From the NCBI GenBank assembly GCA_902514095.1, contig CABXPS010000001.1, forward strand, positions 1-62,075: DNA of 62,075 bases, read 5' to 3'. The DNA comes from an uncultured marine group I thaumarchaeote. GTDB lineage: Archaea > Thermoproteota > Nitrososphaeria > Nitrososphaerales > Nitrosopumilaceae. Of this stretch, positions 55,614 through 62,075 are shown one piece after another (position 1 is the stretch's first letter; every line of letters begins with the position of its first letter). The notes under the pieces are model-generated. The model searched no databases. It was given only the letters and a program-made list of their open reading frames with translations, and was not told where the DNA came from. The position numbers and the translations under genes were made by a program.

Positions 55614-55746
55614 TGTAACTATTCTTCTTCAATAATCTTTGTAAATATTTCTTTTAATTTCAACACTTCCGACAAGATTAACACTTTTTTGTTGTTTAGA
55701 TTTATCGTGAAATGTTAATTACTGAAGGAAAAAATAATATTTTAAA

Positions 55747-56157
55747 ATGCAGATTTCTCATAGTGAACAGATAAATTCTACATTTGAAACATTATGGACT
55801 TTATTACTAGACAAAGTCCAACATCCAGATAGAACAATAAAAGAAGTTACTCACGTAGAGGTTTTAGAAAAATATGATGATGGTATTTTACGACAAATGC
55901 AAGCACTTGGTATAACCATTAAAGAAAGAATAACCATCGATAAACAAAATAAAATAGTAAGATTTGATCTGATTGAAAATTCTATGTTTACGGGTTATTT
56001 TCTCAACAAGGTAGAGGGTTATGATGGAAAATTGACCCTGATTTATGCGCAGAATTGGATTCCAATAACGCCCCAAGCCAGAGAACTAGAAACTAAATTT
56101 CCTCAAATTCTAATTAATGGAGTGCAAGAAATGAAAGAACTTGCAGAAAAACAATAG
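55747..56157 (+). CDS. SRPBCC-like (START-type) protein, 136 aa
   Basis: Pattern of the helix-grip fold: SHSEQINSTFETLWTLL at the start, strands in the middle (ERITIDKQNKIVRFDLI, KLTLIYAQNWIP), and a long C-terminal helix. Such domains bind hydrophobic ligands; resembles DUF1857-like members. Ligand unknown. Confidence 0.65.
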   Translation: MQISHSEQINSTFETLWTLLLDKVQHPDRTIKEVTHVEVLEKYDDGILRQMQALGITIKERITIDKQNKIVRFDLIENSMFTGYFLNKVEGYDGKLTLIYAQNWIPITPQARELETKFPQILINGVQEMKELAEKQ

Positions 56158-56215
56158 ATTAACAAAAAACGTCTATAGGGGGAATCAATATCAAGAACAA
56201 TTTACTTTATAGATC

Positions 56216-56527
56216 ATGGGTTCATTATTTGGAAAGAAGAAAGAAAAATGTCCTGCTTGTAAAAGAGAATTTAATGATCATGAAGAATTCATAGAACATA
56301 TCACAACAATACACCCAGAAGAACGACCTTGTCCTGATTGTAAAGGAACTATGCGTTGGGTTGATCTGACATCAGAGAATCATCCATACGATACTCCAGA
56401 ATTTACATGTGATACTTGTGGTTACACAAAATACTATCTTCCTTGGGATGAGTGGAATGGGGGATATGGTAAAAAGAAGATGAACTTCTATCCTAAACGA
56501 GAAAAAAATAAATTTAAAAAAAGTTAA
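56216..56527 (+). CDS. zinc-finger/zinc-ribbon protein, 103 aa
   Basis: A C2H2 finger near the N-terminus (CPACKREFNDHEEFIEHITT, then IH) followed by a four-Cys ribbon (CPDCKGT ... FTCDTCGY), so two zinc sites. Ends in a basic tail. Possibly nucleic-acid binding. TTAA stop shared with the convergent HD-domain gene. Confidence 0.75.
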   Translation: MGSLFGKKKEKCPACKREFNDHEEFIEHITTIHPEERPCPDCKGTMRWVDLTSENHPYDTPEFTCDTCGYTKYYLPWDEWNGGYGKKKMNFYPKREKNKFKKS

Positions 56528-57057
56528 TCAAGAACAATCTGATCAAACAGTTCTTTTAATTTTGGATGAGTGATCTCACTTTCTGCAGATTTAAAAAAAG
56601 ACTCAACTGCCTCTAACGATGCCCCTCTTTTTTGATACATTTTTGCTTGTAATACCATTTCTAATTTATCAATTTGATGAACAATTATAGATTCAGGAGA
56701 TTCTTGATTTTGATATTCTTCCCAAATTGTACCATATTGTAATTTTATGGAATCTGGTAACGTGTCAATTATTTCATTATATGCATTATTTTCAATTGTT
56801 ATTTTATTTTCTTTACTTATTTGTTGGGGAGTATAATCTCCGATTTTTGATTCAGCCAAATCATGTAATAATATCATTTTTAACATTTTTTCAGAATCAT
56901 AATTTTCTAAATCAGATATCACCATACCCATTATGGCCATAGAATAACTGTGGTCTGCCACAGATTCTGGATGCTCCATAGATAACTTATCTATCCATCC
57001 CTGCCTAGAGATATTTTTTAAATTTAATGCATTTTTGAAAAAATCCAAAATTACCAT
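56524..57057 (-). CDS. HD-domain hydrolase, probable 5'-deoxynucleotidase (HDDC2/YfbR-like)
   Basis: 177 residues. HD metal motif: HPESVADHSYSMA near residue 30 and LLHDLAESKIGDYTP near residue 65, then IVHQIDKLEMVLQA. The family hydrolyses deoxynucleoside monophosphates. ATG start; the 84-base gap to 57141 holds divergent promoters. Confidence 0.88.
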   Translation of the reverse strand: MVILDFFKNALNLKNISRQGWIDKLSMEHPESVADHSYSMAIMGMVISDLENYDSEKMLKMILLHDLAESKIGDYTPQQISKENKITIENNAYNEIIDTLPDSIKLQYGTIWEEYQNQESPESIIVHQIDKLEMVLQAKMYQKRGASLEAVESFFKSAESEITHPKLKELFDQIVLD

Positions 57058-57140
57058 AAGTGATCTATGTTATTTTCTCCTAATGAATTTTCAGTTTAAT
57101 TTTTCGAATTATATAATAGGTAAAGAAGACTAGGAAAAAT

Positions 57141-57677
57141 ATGAAAATTTACACAAAAACAGGAGATGATGGAAATACGGGATTACAAGGGGATTTTAAA
57201 ATTTCAAAATCTCATCCTAGGATTATTGCATATGGAACAGTTGATGAAGTAAATGCTGCAATTGGTGTTGTTTTAACTAATACATTAGATGATGATGTCA
57301 GTCAACTTTTAAATCAAATTCAAAATGATTTATTTTTACTAGGTTCTGATTTATCAAATCAAAATCTTAACGATCTAAAAAATAGAGTCACGTTAGAAAT
57401 GATTGAAAATTTAGAAGAATCCATAGATACATTTGAATCTGAATTATCTCCAATAACTAATTTTATCTTACCTGGAGGAAATATAGCTGCAGCTCAAATA
57501 CATCAAGTTAGAACAATTGTACGTAGAGCAGAAACTTTGGTAGTAAAATTAAGCGATAAAGATGAAATTAATTCTAATTCTATCAAATATCTCAATAGAC
57601 TATCAGATTTGATGTTTGTAATAGGTCGTTTAATCAATAAACGTAATGGTGTAGAAGATATTATTTGGAAACCATAA
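57141..57677 (+). CDS. cob(I)alamin adenosyltransferase (PduO type)
   Basis: 178 residues: KIYTKTGDDGNTGL at the start, the VDEVNAAIGV segment, and FILPGGNIAAAQIHQVRTIVRRAE, which carry the ATP and cobalamin contacts. Makes adenosylcobalamin, needed by mutases such as methylmalonyl-CoA mutase. Fits with cobalt transport at 38360-39369. Confidence 0.94.
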   Translation: MKIYTKTGDDGNTGLQGDFKISKSHPRIIAYGTVDEVNAAIGVVLTNTLDDDVSQLLNQIQNDLFLLGSDLSNQNLNDLKNRVTLEMIENLEESIDTFESELSPITNFILPGGNIAAAQIHQVRTIVRRAETLVVKLSDKDEINSNSIKYLNRLSDLMFVIGRLINKRNGVEDIIWKP

Positions 57678-57720
57678 AAAGACAAACTTTATTGCCTCAT
57701 CTAAAGTATTTTTTTTTAGT

Positions 57721-57794
57721 GCCAAGGTAGCTCAGCCTGGAAGAGCACTCGGCTGAAGACCGGGCTGTCGCTTGTTCAAATCATGCCCTTGGCA
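57721..57794 (+). tRNA. tRNA-Phe (GAA)
   Basis: Full cloverleaf: acceptor GCCAAGG with CCTTGGC (7 pairs), D arm GCTC/GAGC, anticodon arm CTCGG-CTGAAGA-CCGGG with anticodon GAA at 57755-57757, T arm GCTTG-TTCAAAT-CATGC with one T-T mismatch, discriminator A at 57794. CCA is not encoded, no intron is seen. A TATA-like CTTTATTG lies about 30 bases upstream. Confidence 0.95.
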
Positions 57795-57878
57795 CTCTTA
57801 TTTTAGTTCAAATCTGATCGGGATGTTTAACAAGACATAATCTTTAAAAGCCACTCCCTCCCAAGATTTTCGATATTA

Positions 57879-58106
57879 ATGGCAGAAAAAAAAGTTAGAA
57901 AGAAAACTAATGTAAAAAGTAAAAAAACATCCAAAACCACTAAGGCAAAATCAACGAAATCAAAGAAGAAGAAAATTAAAAATGAGCCTATGGGGGATGG
58001 TGGAATTGTAATTGTGGATGATGATATTGTCATTGACCAAGACAAGATAAATGAGGAACGAAGAGCATATCTGGAAGAAGCAAGATCACAAGAAGCAGTA
58101 GACTAG
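57879..58106 (+). CDS. lysine-rich small protein, 75 aa
   Basis: N-terminal ~36 residues are mostly Lys, Thr and Ser (disordered, histone-tail-like), followed by a short acidic strand (GDGGIVIVDDDIVID) and a helix. Probably nucleic-acid associated. Family not known to me. Confidence 0.65.
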   Translation: MAEKKVRKKTNVKSKKTSKTTKAKSTKSKKKKIKNEPMGDGGIVIVDDDIVIDQDKINEERRAYLEEARSQEAVD

Positions 58107-58140
58107 AAATCTTTAACACATTTAACAACATAATGGATTT

Positions 58141-58380
58141 ATGCACGCATTATGTCTGATTGCAGTTAAACCCGGAAAAGTAGATTCAGTTGTTGAAATA
58201 TTACAGAAAAAAAGAAAAATAGTCAAGCAAGTAATGGTAGTTACAGGTAGAGCCGATATCAGTGTAATTTTACAGGGCAATATGGAACAAATTAATCAAA
58301 TGGTAATTGATTTTAAGAAAATTAAGGATATTGTAACTACAGAAACTTTGATCGAAGTGGAGGTAGATTTGGGATGGTAA
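58141..58380 (+). CDS. stand-alone RAM/AsnC ligand-binding domain, copy 1
   Basis: 79 residues with the ferredoxin-like Lrp/AsnC effector domain: ALCLIAVKPGKVDSVVEIL, VVTGRADISVILQG, then VTTETLIEVE. No DNA-binding domain. RAM-only proteins can bind amino acids and modulate full-length Lrp partners. The second copy overlaps its end by 7 bases. Confidence 0.85.
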   Translation: MHALCLIAVKPGKVDSVVEILQKKRKIVKQVMVVTGRADISVILQGNMEQINQMVIDFKKIKDIVTTETLIEVEVDLGW

Positions 58381-58592
58381 GAGCAATAATTTTAGTAAAA
58401 TCTCCAAAAAAACTCATAGCTGCTAAACTGGGGAAACTATCAACTGTGACAAATTCATTTCCAACAAGTGGTCAATTTGATGCAGTGGCAATAATTGATG
58501 TCAAACAATTAGGGGAAATAAAGGAAATTACAAATCAAATTCAAAAAATTAGTGGAGTAGAACGAACTGAAACTATGGTTGAAGTTCAATAA
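58374..58592 (+). CDS. stand-alone RAM/AsnC ligand-binding domain, copy 2
   Basis: 72 residues, same fold: RAIILVKSPKK, the D-A-V-A-I-I-D segment, and GVERTETMVEVQ at the end. Overlap with copy 1 (7 bases) points to co-production and perhaps a heterodimer. Confidence 0.83.
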   Translation: MVRAIILVKSPKKLIAAKLGKLSTVTNSFPTSGQFDAVAIIDVKQLGEIKEITNQIQKISGVERTETMVEVQ

Positions 58593-58687
58593 AAAAAAGT
58601 TGCCACTTCATTGCAAAAAAATACAATAAGGAAAAAATTTAAAATTTTAATGGTAATTGATTTAAGCAACTTTAAGCTACATTCATT

Positions 58688-59101
58688 GTGAACATCAAAA
58701 AAGTTGGAAATGTGATATTGGCAGTCAAAGACTTAGAAAAGTCCACACAATTCTATAATGAAATAATTGGGCTTCCAATCAAAGACCAAAGAAAAACATG
58801 GGTAGATTTGGGAACATCCGGAGCTTTGTTGAGTTTACATCCTGCATCATCAAATGTAGATCATACTGACAGTTCTATAGATAATGGAGTCAGTATAGGA
58901 TTTCTAGTTGGAGATTTAAAATCTGCACTTGAAGAACTAAGAACAAAAGGTGTTACAATTCACCGAGACATTGTTGAAAAGGATGTAGGAAAAAATGCAG
59001 TGATTTTGGATCCAGACCAATACATGATTTCATTGTTTGAACCCATCTACGAGGACAAAGATCAACAAACTAGTGGATATCATGGATTTACACCCGCCTA
59101 G
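58688..59101 (+). CDS. VOC/glyoxalase superfamily protein
   Basis: 137 residues from a GTG start, with the beta-alpha-beta-beta-beta pattern: VGNVILAVKDLEKSTQFY near the start, NAVILDPDQYMISLFEP at the end. Metal ligands are not complete by eye, so glyoxalase activity is uncertain; a dioxygenase or binding role is possible. Shares CTAG with the convergent gene. Confidence 0.85.
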   Translation: MNIKKVGNVILAVKDLEKSTQFYNEIIGLPIKDQRKTWVDLGTSGALLSLHPASSNVDHTDSSIDNGVSIGFLVGDLKSALEELRTKGVTIHRDIVEKDVGKNAVILDPDQYMISLFEPIYEDKDQQTSGYHGFTPA

Positions 59102-59484
59102 ATTTTCTTTTTTATTAAAGAGATAATCTTATCCAAACTTTTTTCTTTTGAATTAATTGAGACATAAAATGTAATATCCCTTTTCTGAAAGACAACAACA
59201 TTTACTTTAGAATGTTTTAAAATTATGTGATCTAATTTACCAAGAGAATTTGCACCATCTTTTCGTAATGAAAATAAAGTAGAAATTATAAAAAACTCTT
59301 GTTTCATTTCTTCAGATTTTAACAATGGTTTGAGATTAGGTTTGATTATGCCAGTTAACGTTCTGCCATAATTATTGATAACACCAACATATCTAATATT
59401 ATTAGATATTTGGATAATAGATTGACATTGTTTTTTATATTTTAATATGGATTTTTTCCATTTATCTGATGGACTTTTAATCAT
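59098..59484 (-). CDS. thaumarchaeal uncharacterised protein, 128 aa (DUF6659-like)
   Basis: Segment YVGVINNYGRTLTGIIKPNL looks like the conserved strand pair of a roadblock/PAS-like family I associate with DUF6659 in Thaumarchaeota; this name is from memory and should be checked. Soluble, basic ends. Confidence 0.6.
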   Translation of the reverse strand: MIKSPSDKWKKSILKYKKQCQSIIQISNNIRYVGVINNYGRTLTGIIKPNLKPLLKSEEMKQEFFIISTLFSLRKDGANSLGKLDHIILKHSKVNVVVFQKRDITFYVSINSKEKSLDKIISLIKKKI

Positions 59485-59548
59485 ACCAAAAAATAAAATC
59501 AGATTGTAATAAGGCTTATCACTTTTTTAAAAAACTAGAAAATTTTCT

Positions 59549-59929
59549 TTATGGATTATGTTTACTTGAAGGTCTACTTTCTAATTTTTTTCTTAATTCT
59601 AAATTTTCTTTAACTAATTTATCATTTTGAGTTTTTAATGTCTGAACAGAATTTTTACTACTAAATAATGGATGTCCTGGAGGAATTACTGGAGAATTTT
59701 TAGACAGTAATCCCGAAGCATATTCTTGATACATTGTTTGAAATCCTTGAAGTTTTTGATTTAGTGTTTCGTTATGTTGTGTCAATTGTGGTTTCATTTG
59801 ATTTTGATGAACTGGAGATAAAGGATGAGTTAATCCTGGAGGCAATCTTGGAAATTGAAATGCCATATGAGGTATGTTTGGATTCAATCCATAGAGGTCT
59901 TGTAAATGTCTCATTACCGTATTATCCAT
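59549..59929 (-). CDS. Pro/Gln-rich protein with C-terminal coiled coil, 126 aa
   Basis: Residues 15-60 are rich in Pro, His, Gln and Leu (PRLPPGLTHPLSPVHQNQM), likely disordered; residues 95-118 form a short coiled coil (LKTQNDKLVKENLELRKKL). Could be a scaffold or cell-division-associated adaptor; unknown. Confidence 0.6.
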   Translation of the reverse strand: MDNTVMRHLQDLYGLNPNIPHMAFQFPRLPPGLTHPLSPVHQNQMKPQLTQHNETLNQKLQGFQTMYQEYASGLLSKNSPVIPPGHPLFSSKNSVQTLKTQNDKLVKENLELRKKLESRPSSKHNP

Positions 59930-60066
59930 GATATCTGTCTAAATTTGGCATATTTGTGGCTTACTTTAGTCATTTGATATACTCTTTAGTCTAATCTCAG
60001 TCATTTTTGATCAATTTGAGTTGATCGCAGATCCTTATAGTTCACTATTTTTGATCGAAATTAATC

Positions 60067-60213
60067 ATGGCGGAATCAAAAAAATCCTGTTTAAAATGTA
60101 AAAAGGATATCAAAGAAGAGGAATTACACAAAATTGTAATGTATGTCGTTCAAGAAAAATTTACAGAGCACCACTATGAGCATGTTGAATGTCCAGAAAA
60201 ATTTACAGTTTAA
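60067..60213 (+). CDS. zinc-binding microprotein, 48 aa
   Basis: Cys-x2-Cys (CLKCKKD), then HHYEHVEC provides His and Cys, so one zinc site. Begins MAESKKSC. Regular amphipathic layout. Function unknown. Confidence 0.6.
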   Translation: MAESKKSCLKCKKDIKEEELHKIVMYVVQEKFTEHHYEHVECPEKFTV

Positions 60214-60234
60214 CTAGAAAATTGAAAAATATAC

Positions 60235-61014
60235 TTATCCCTTAAATCCAAACACTTCATAAATTTCTCCAGTTAAACGAGAACGATATTTCCATTCATC
60301 ATTTTTCCAAACTATTTGTTTAAAATTATTTTTTAAAGTTGGATGTATGCGACTGCAGACATCACCACCAATTAAAATTTGATTAGGTTTTGCCATATTT
60401 TGAATTTTTGCTGCAATATTCATTGCAGGACCCATTAAATCTACATGAGAATTTTTTTCATCAGAACCATATCTGACAACAATATTTTGACCAAAATCAA
60501 CGCCAATTTTTACCATTAAATCAGGATAATCGTATTGATTTAGTATAGGGTTAATCCCTTTTTGAATAACTGTATTCATAGATTTTGCACAATTGACTGC
60601 ATTATCTGCGGTAAGTAAGGAATTACCTTCTGCAACAAAATAACCAATAACTGCATCTCCAACAAATTTTAAAACATATCCATGGTGTTGTCTGATTACT
60701 GCAGCCATTTCTTGTGCAAAAGAACTCATAATAATTGCAATTTTTTCTGAAGGCAATTCTAAAGCCATTGTTGTTGAACCAACTAAATCCACATACAAAA
60801 CAACCATGTCCAATTTAGAAAAAACATGTTTTCTAAGATACTCATCAGATTCGTCTACAACCCCTGAATATTCATATCCTTTTTTCAAAGCCCCCCAAAC
60901 TCTTTTTTGAGTTTCTAAAATCATAGTTTCAGAATCCATCGATTCTTCAACATTCCTACTAAGTAGCATGTCCACAACTGCATTATCTTTTTTATCATTA
61001 ATTTCTTCAGTCAT
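60235..61014 (-). CDS. class III adenylate/guanylate cyclase
   Basis: 259 residues with the class III catalytic domain: metal Asp in YVDLVGSTT near residue 75, the second Asp in FVGDAVIGYF near 120, and a transition-state Asn/Arg region in VDLMGPAMNIAAKIQN. N-terminal ~60 residues are helical without a known sensor. Substrate-choosing residues were not resolved, so ATP or GTP is open. Probably makes a cyclic nucleotide signal. Confidence 0.88.
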   Translation of the reverse strand: MTEEINDKKDNAVVDMLLSRNVEESMDSETMILETQKRVWGALKKGYEYSGVVDESDEYLRKHVFSKLDMVVLYVDLVGSTTMALELPSEKIAIIMSSFAQEMAAVIRQHHGYVLKFVGDAVIGYFVAEGNSLLTADNAVNCAKSMNTVIQKGINPILNQYDYPDLMVKIGVDFGQNIVVRYGSDEKNSHVDLMGPAMNIAAKIQNMAKPNQILIGGDVCSRIHPTLKNNFKQIVWKNDEWKYRSRLTGEIYEVFGFKG

Positions 61015-61024
61015 TTTTGTTCAA

Positions 61025-61147
61025 TCACTCCAACGGAAAATCAACGTTACAAACGATACATTTACCTCTATTGCCCCTATATCCATCGTCATAATACTCA
61101 ATAATCACATTATTACAATTATCACACATAATTTTTGATTTTTCCAT
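61025..61147 (-). CDS. zinc-ribbon microprotein, 40 aa
   Basis: Cys8-x2-Cys11 (MCDNCNN) and Cys32-x2-Cys35 (KCIVCNV) make a minimal zinc ribbon. ATG start. It sits 10 bases before the cyclase start on the same strand and may be co-transcribed with it. Confidence 0.65.
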   Translation of the reverse strand: MEKSKIMCDNCNNVIIEYYDDGYRGNRGKCIVCNVDFPLE

Positions 61148-61271
61148 GCCTATAGAAATAGTAATGAATCTATTTAGACATTGTTGAACATTATTGAAAG
61201 TGCCAAAATTATTAAAATTTAGAATACTTTTGATAATGAAGGTTTAAGGAGAGTAGTATCTTGGAATTTTT

Positions 61272-62075
61272 GTGCGATTAGATTCAAGATCACAAGATGA
61301 TTTCATTCAAATATTAAATAAAAAAAATGAAAATATTCAACAAGAATTACTGTCAAAAATTTTAGAATTAACAAAAACAGTAGAAATCAAAGTCATGATG
61401 GGAGATTCAACAATTACGGAACAAAAAACATTTGATCCTAAACAAATTATGAATTATCTTGAAAAAATAAGTCAAAAATTAACAGATTGGTCATTGCATG
61501 ATGTATCAGTTACTAACAATGAAGATCTTAGAAGAATATTTACAAAGTTTGAAATTACTGAAGGGAATTATTTAATATCCGGACACATATCATTACAATT
61601 TCATGTATTATTATTTTATAAACCACTTCAAAGAGTAATTGATTGTCAAAAAGAACTAGCAGAAATTGTTGATAAAACAAAAAATAAAGAAACAGAATTA
61701 TCGAATAATAGTGATCAACATGTATTAGATAAATTAAAAGAAATGGGATACAAAGATTTTGATCATCAAAAATTATTTGAAGTATTTTATGAAAATGAAG
61801 AATTTAGTAAAAAAGTGTATGAAGAGATCGAAAAAGATGCAGGAGAAGAGTTTAAAAAATTAACAGAAAAAAAGAACGAATTATTCAAAGAATTAGATTC
61901 ATTGTTAGTTGAAACATATCAAACAAGTTCTGTACTTATTGATGATACCAGATTAGTTGCAGGAGAAGAAGGTTGTTTATGTACATTAGATATAGAATTT
62001 ATTAAAAATAATAATAGGGAAGGTCTGTTTGACCCAAGAAAAATGTCAAATACAGTAAAAGAAAATATTTTAAAA
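61272..62075 (+). CDS. hypothetical coiled-coil protein (3' end outside window)
   Basis: The frame stays open to the last base, giving at least 268 residues from a GTG start. GGTTTAAGG at 61241-61249 is about 27 bases before the GTG, supporting a leaderless start there. Mostly charged helical sequence with long Glu/Lys stretches (coiled coil) and a beta-rich middle. Not recognised. Confidence 0.65.
   Translation, partial: MRLDSRSQDDFIQILNKKNENIQQELLSKILELTKTVEIKVMMGDSTITEQKTFDPKQIMNYLEKISQKLTDWSLHDVSVTNNEDLRRIFTKFEITEGNYLISGHISLQFHVLLFYKPLQRVIDCQKELAEIVDKTKNKETELSNNSDQHVLDKLKEMGYKDFDHQKLFEVFYENEEFSKKVYEEIEKDAGEEFKKLTEKKNELFKELDSLLVETYQTSSVLIDDTRLVAGEEGCLCTLDIEFIKNNNREGLFDPRKMSNTVKENILK

Noticed and set aside
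1-62075. CRISPR arrays, prophage, integrase or transposase genes
   Set aside because: No regularly spaced direct repeats and no recombinase motifs were found; the only clear direct repeats are the two-copy sets reported.

Overview
The window reads as a piece of a low-GC, ammonia-oxidising Thaumarchaeota (Nitrososphaerota) chromosome, most like Nitrosopumilus or Nitrosarchaeum. The signs are archaeal release factor aRF1, archaeal PurP, an archaeal-type AspRS next to GatCAB, a PEFG-CTERM surface protein, a secreted protein with a plastocyanin-like copper domain and the W-I-K-N-N-A-G-W-W repeat, many tiny Cys/His-rich proteins, and promoters in which a TATA box lies about 26 bases before the start codon (leaderless genes). 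The assignment rests on gene content; no 16S or amo gene is present.

Layout. 1-1.3 kb: the end of a PEFG-CTERM protein, a candidate structured RNA and one unknown gene. 1.4-6.9 kb: a complete type I restriction-modification operon (hsdR-hsdM-hsdS, minus strand). 7-9.3 kb: small unknown genes, a SHOCT-like protein and a second candidate structured RNA. 9.4-18.6 kb: an envelope block with a MoxR/DUF58/vWA operon, a divergent membrane protein, and three exported proteins, one with a cupredoxin domain. 19.7-24.7 kb: trpE-G-D-C-B, with no trpF or trpA. 24.7-31.4 kb: mainly short genes, including a compact unknown five-gene unit, a frameshifted DUF922-like protease and a DinG/XPD-type helicase whose start is not a normal start codon. 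32-45.3 kb: ilvD, HIT protein, aRF1, a DsbA-like protein, cbtBA cobalt transport, two tandem winged-helix regulators, purP, aspS, a divergent Nramp-like transporter and an AhpD-like protein. 45.4-45.7 kb: a gene-free stretch holding what looks like two small RNA genes, each behind a copy of the same 40-base promoter repeat. 45.7-53.2 kb: gatC-gatA-gatB plus an attached small gene, an acyl-CoA synthetase, further small genes and a class I aminotransferase. 53.3-62 kb: a LOR/SDH-family enzyme, an HD hydrolase, cobalamin adenosyltransferase, tRNA-Phe, two stand-alone RAM domains, a VOC protein, a class III nucleotide cyclase and the start of a coiled-coil protein cut by the window end.

How the parts fit. 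AspRS with GatCAB suggests the indirect Asp-tRNA(Asn) to Asn-tRNA(Asn) route. CbtBA with cobalamin adenosyltransferase fits cobalt uptake for B12. MoxR/DUF58/vWA usually assists maturation of envelope proteins, and exported genes lie beside it. The most unusual signals are the structured intergenic RNAs, several preceded by a TTATGA-containing TATA-like box; the large number of zinc-binding microproteins; five convergent gene pairs whose stop codons share one palindromic TTAA or CTAG; and the frameshift and start-codon anomalies at 28.5 and 29.7 kb. All coordinates, motifs and pairings were read by eye, without alignment or folding software.
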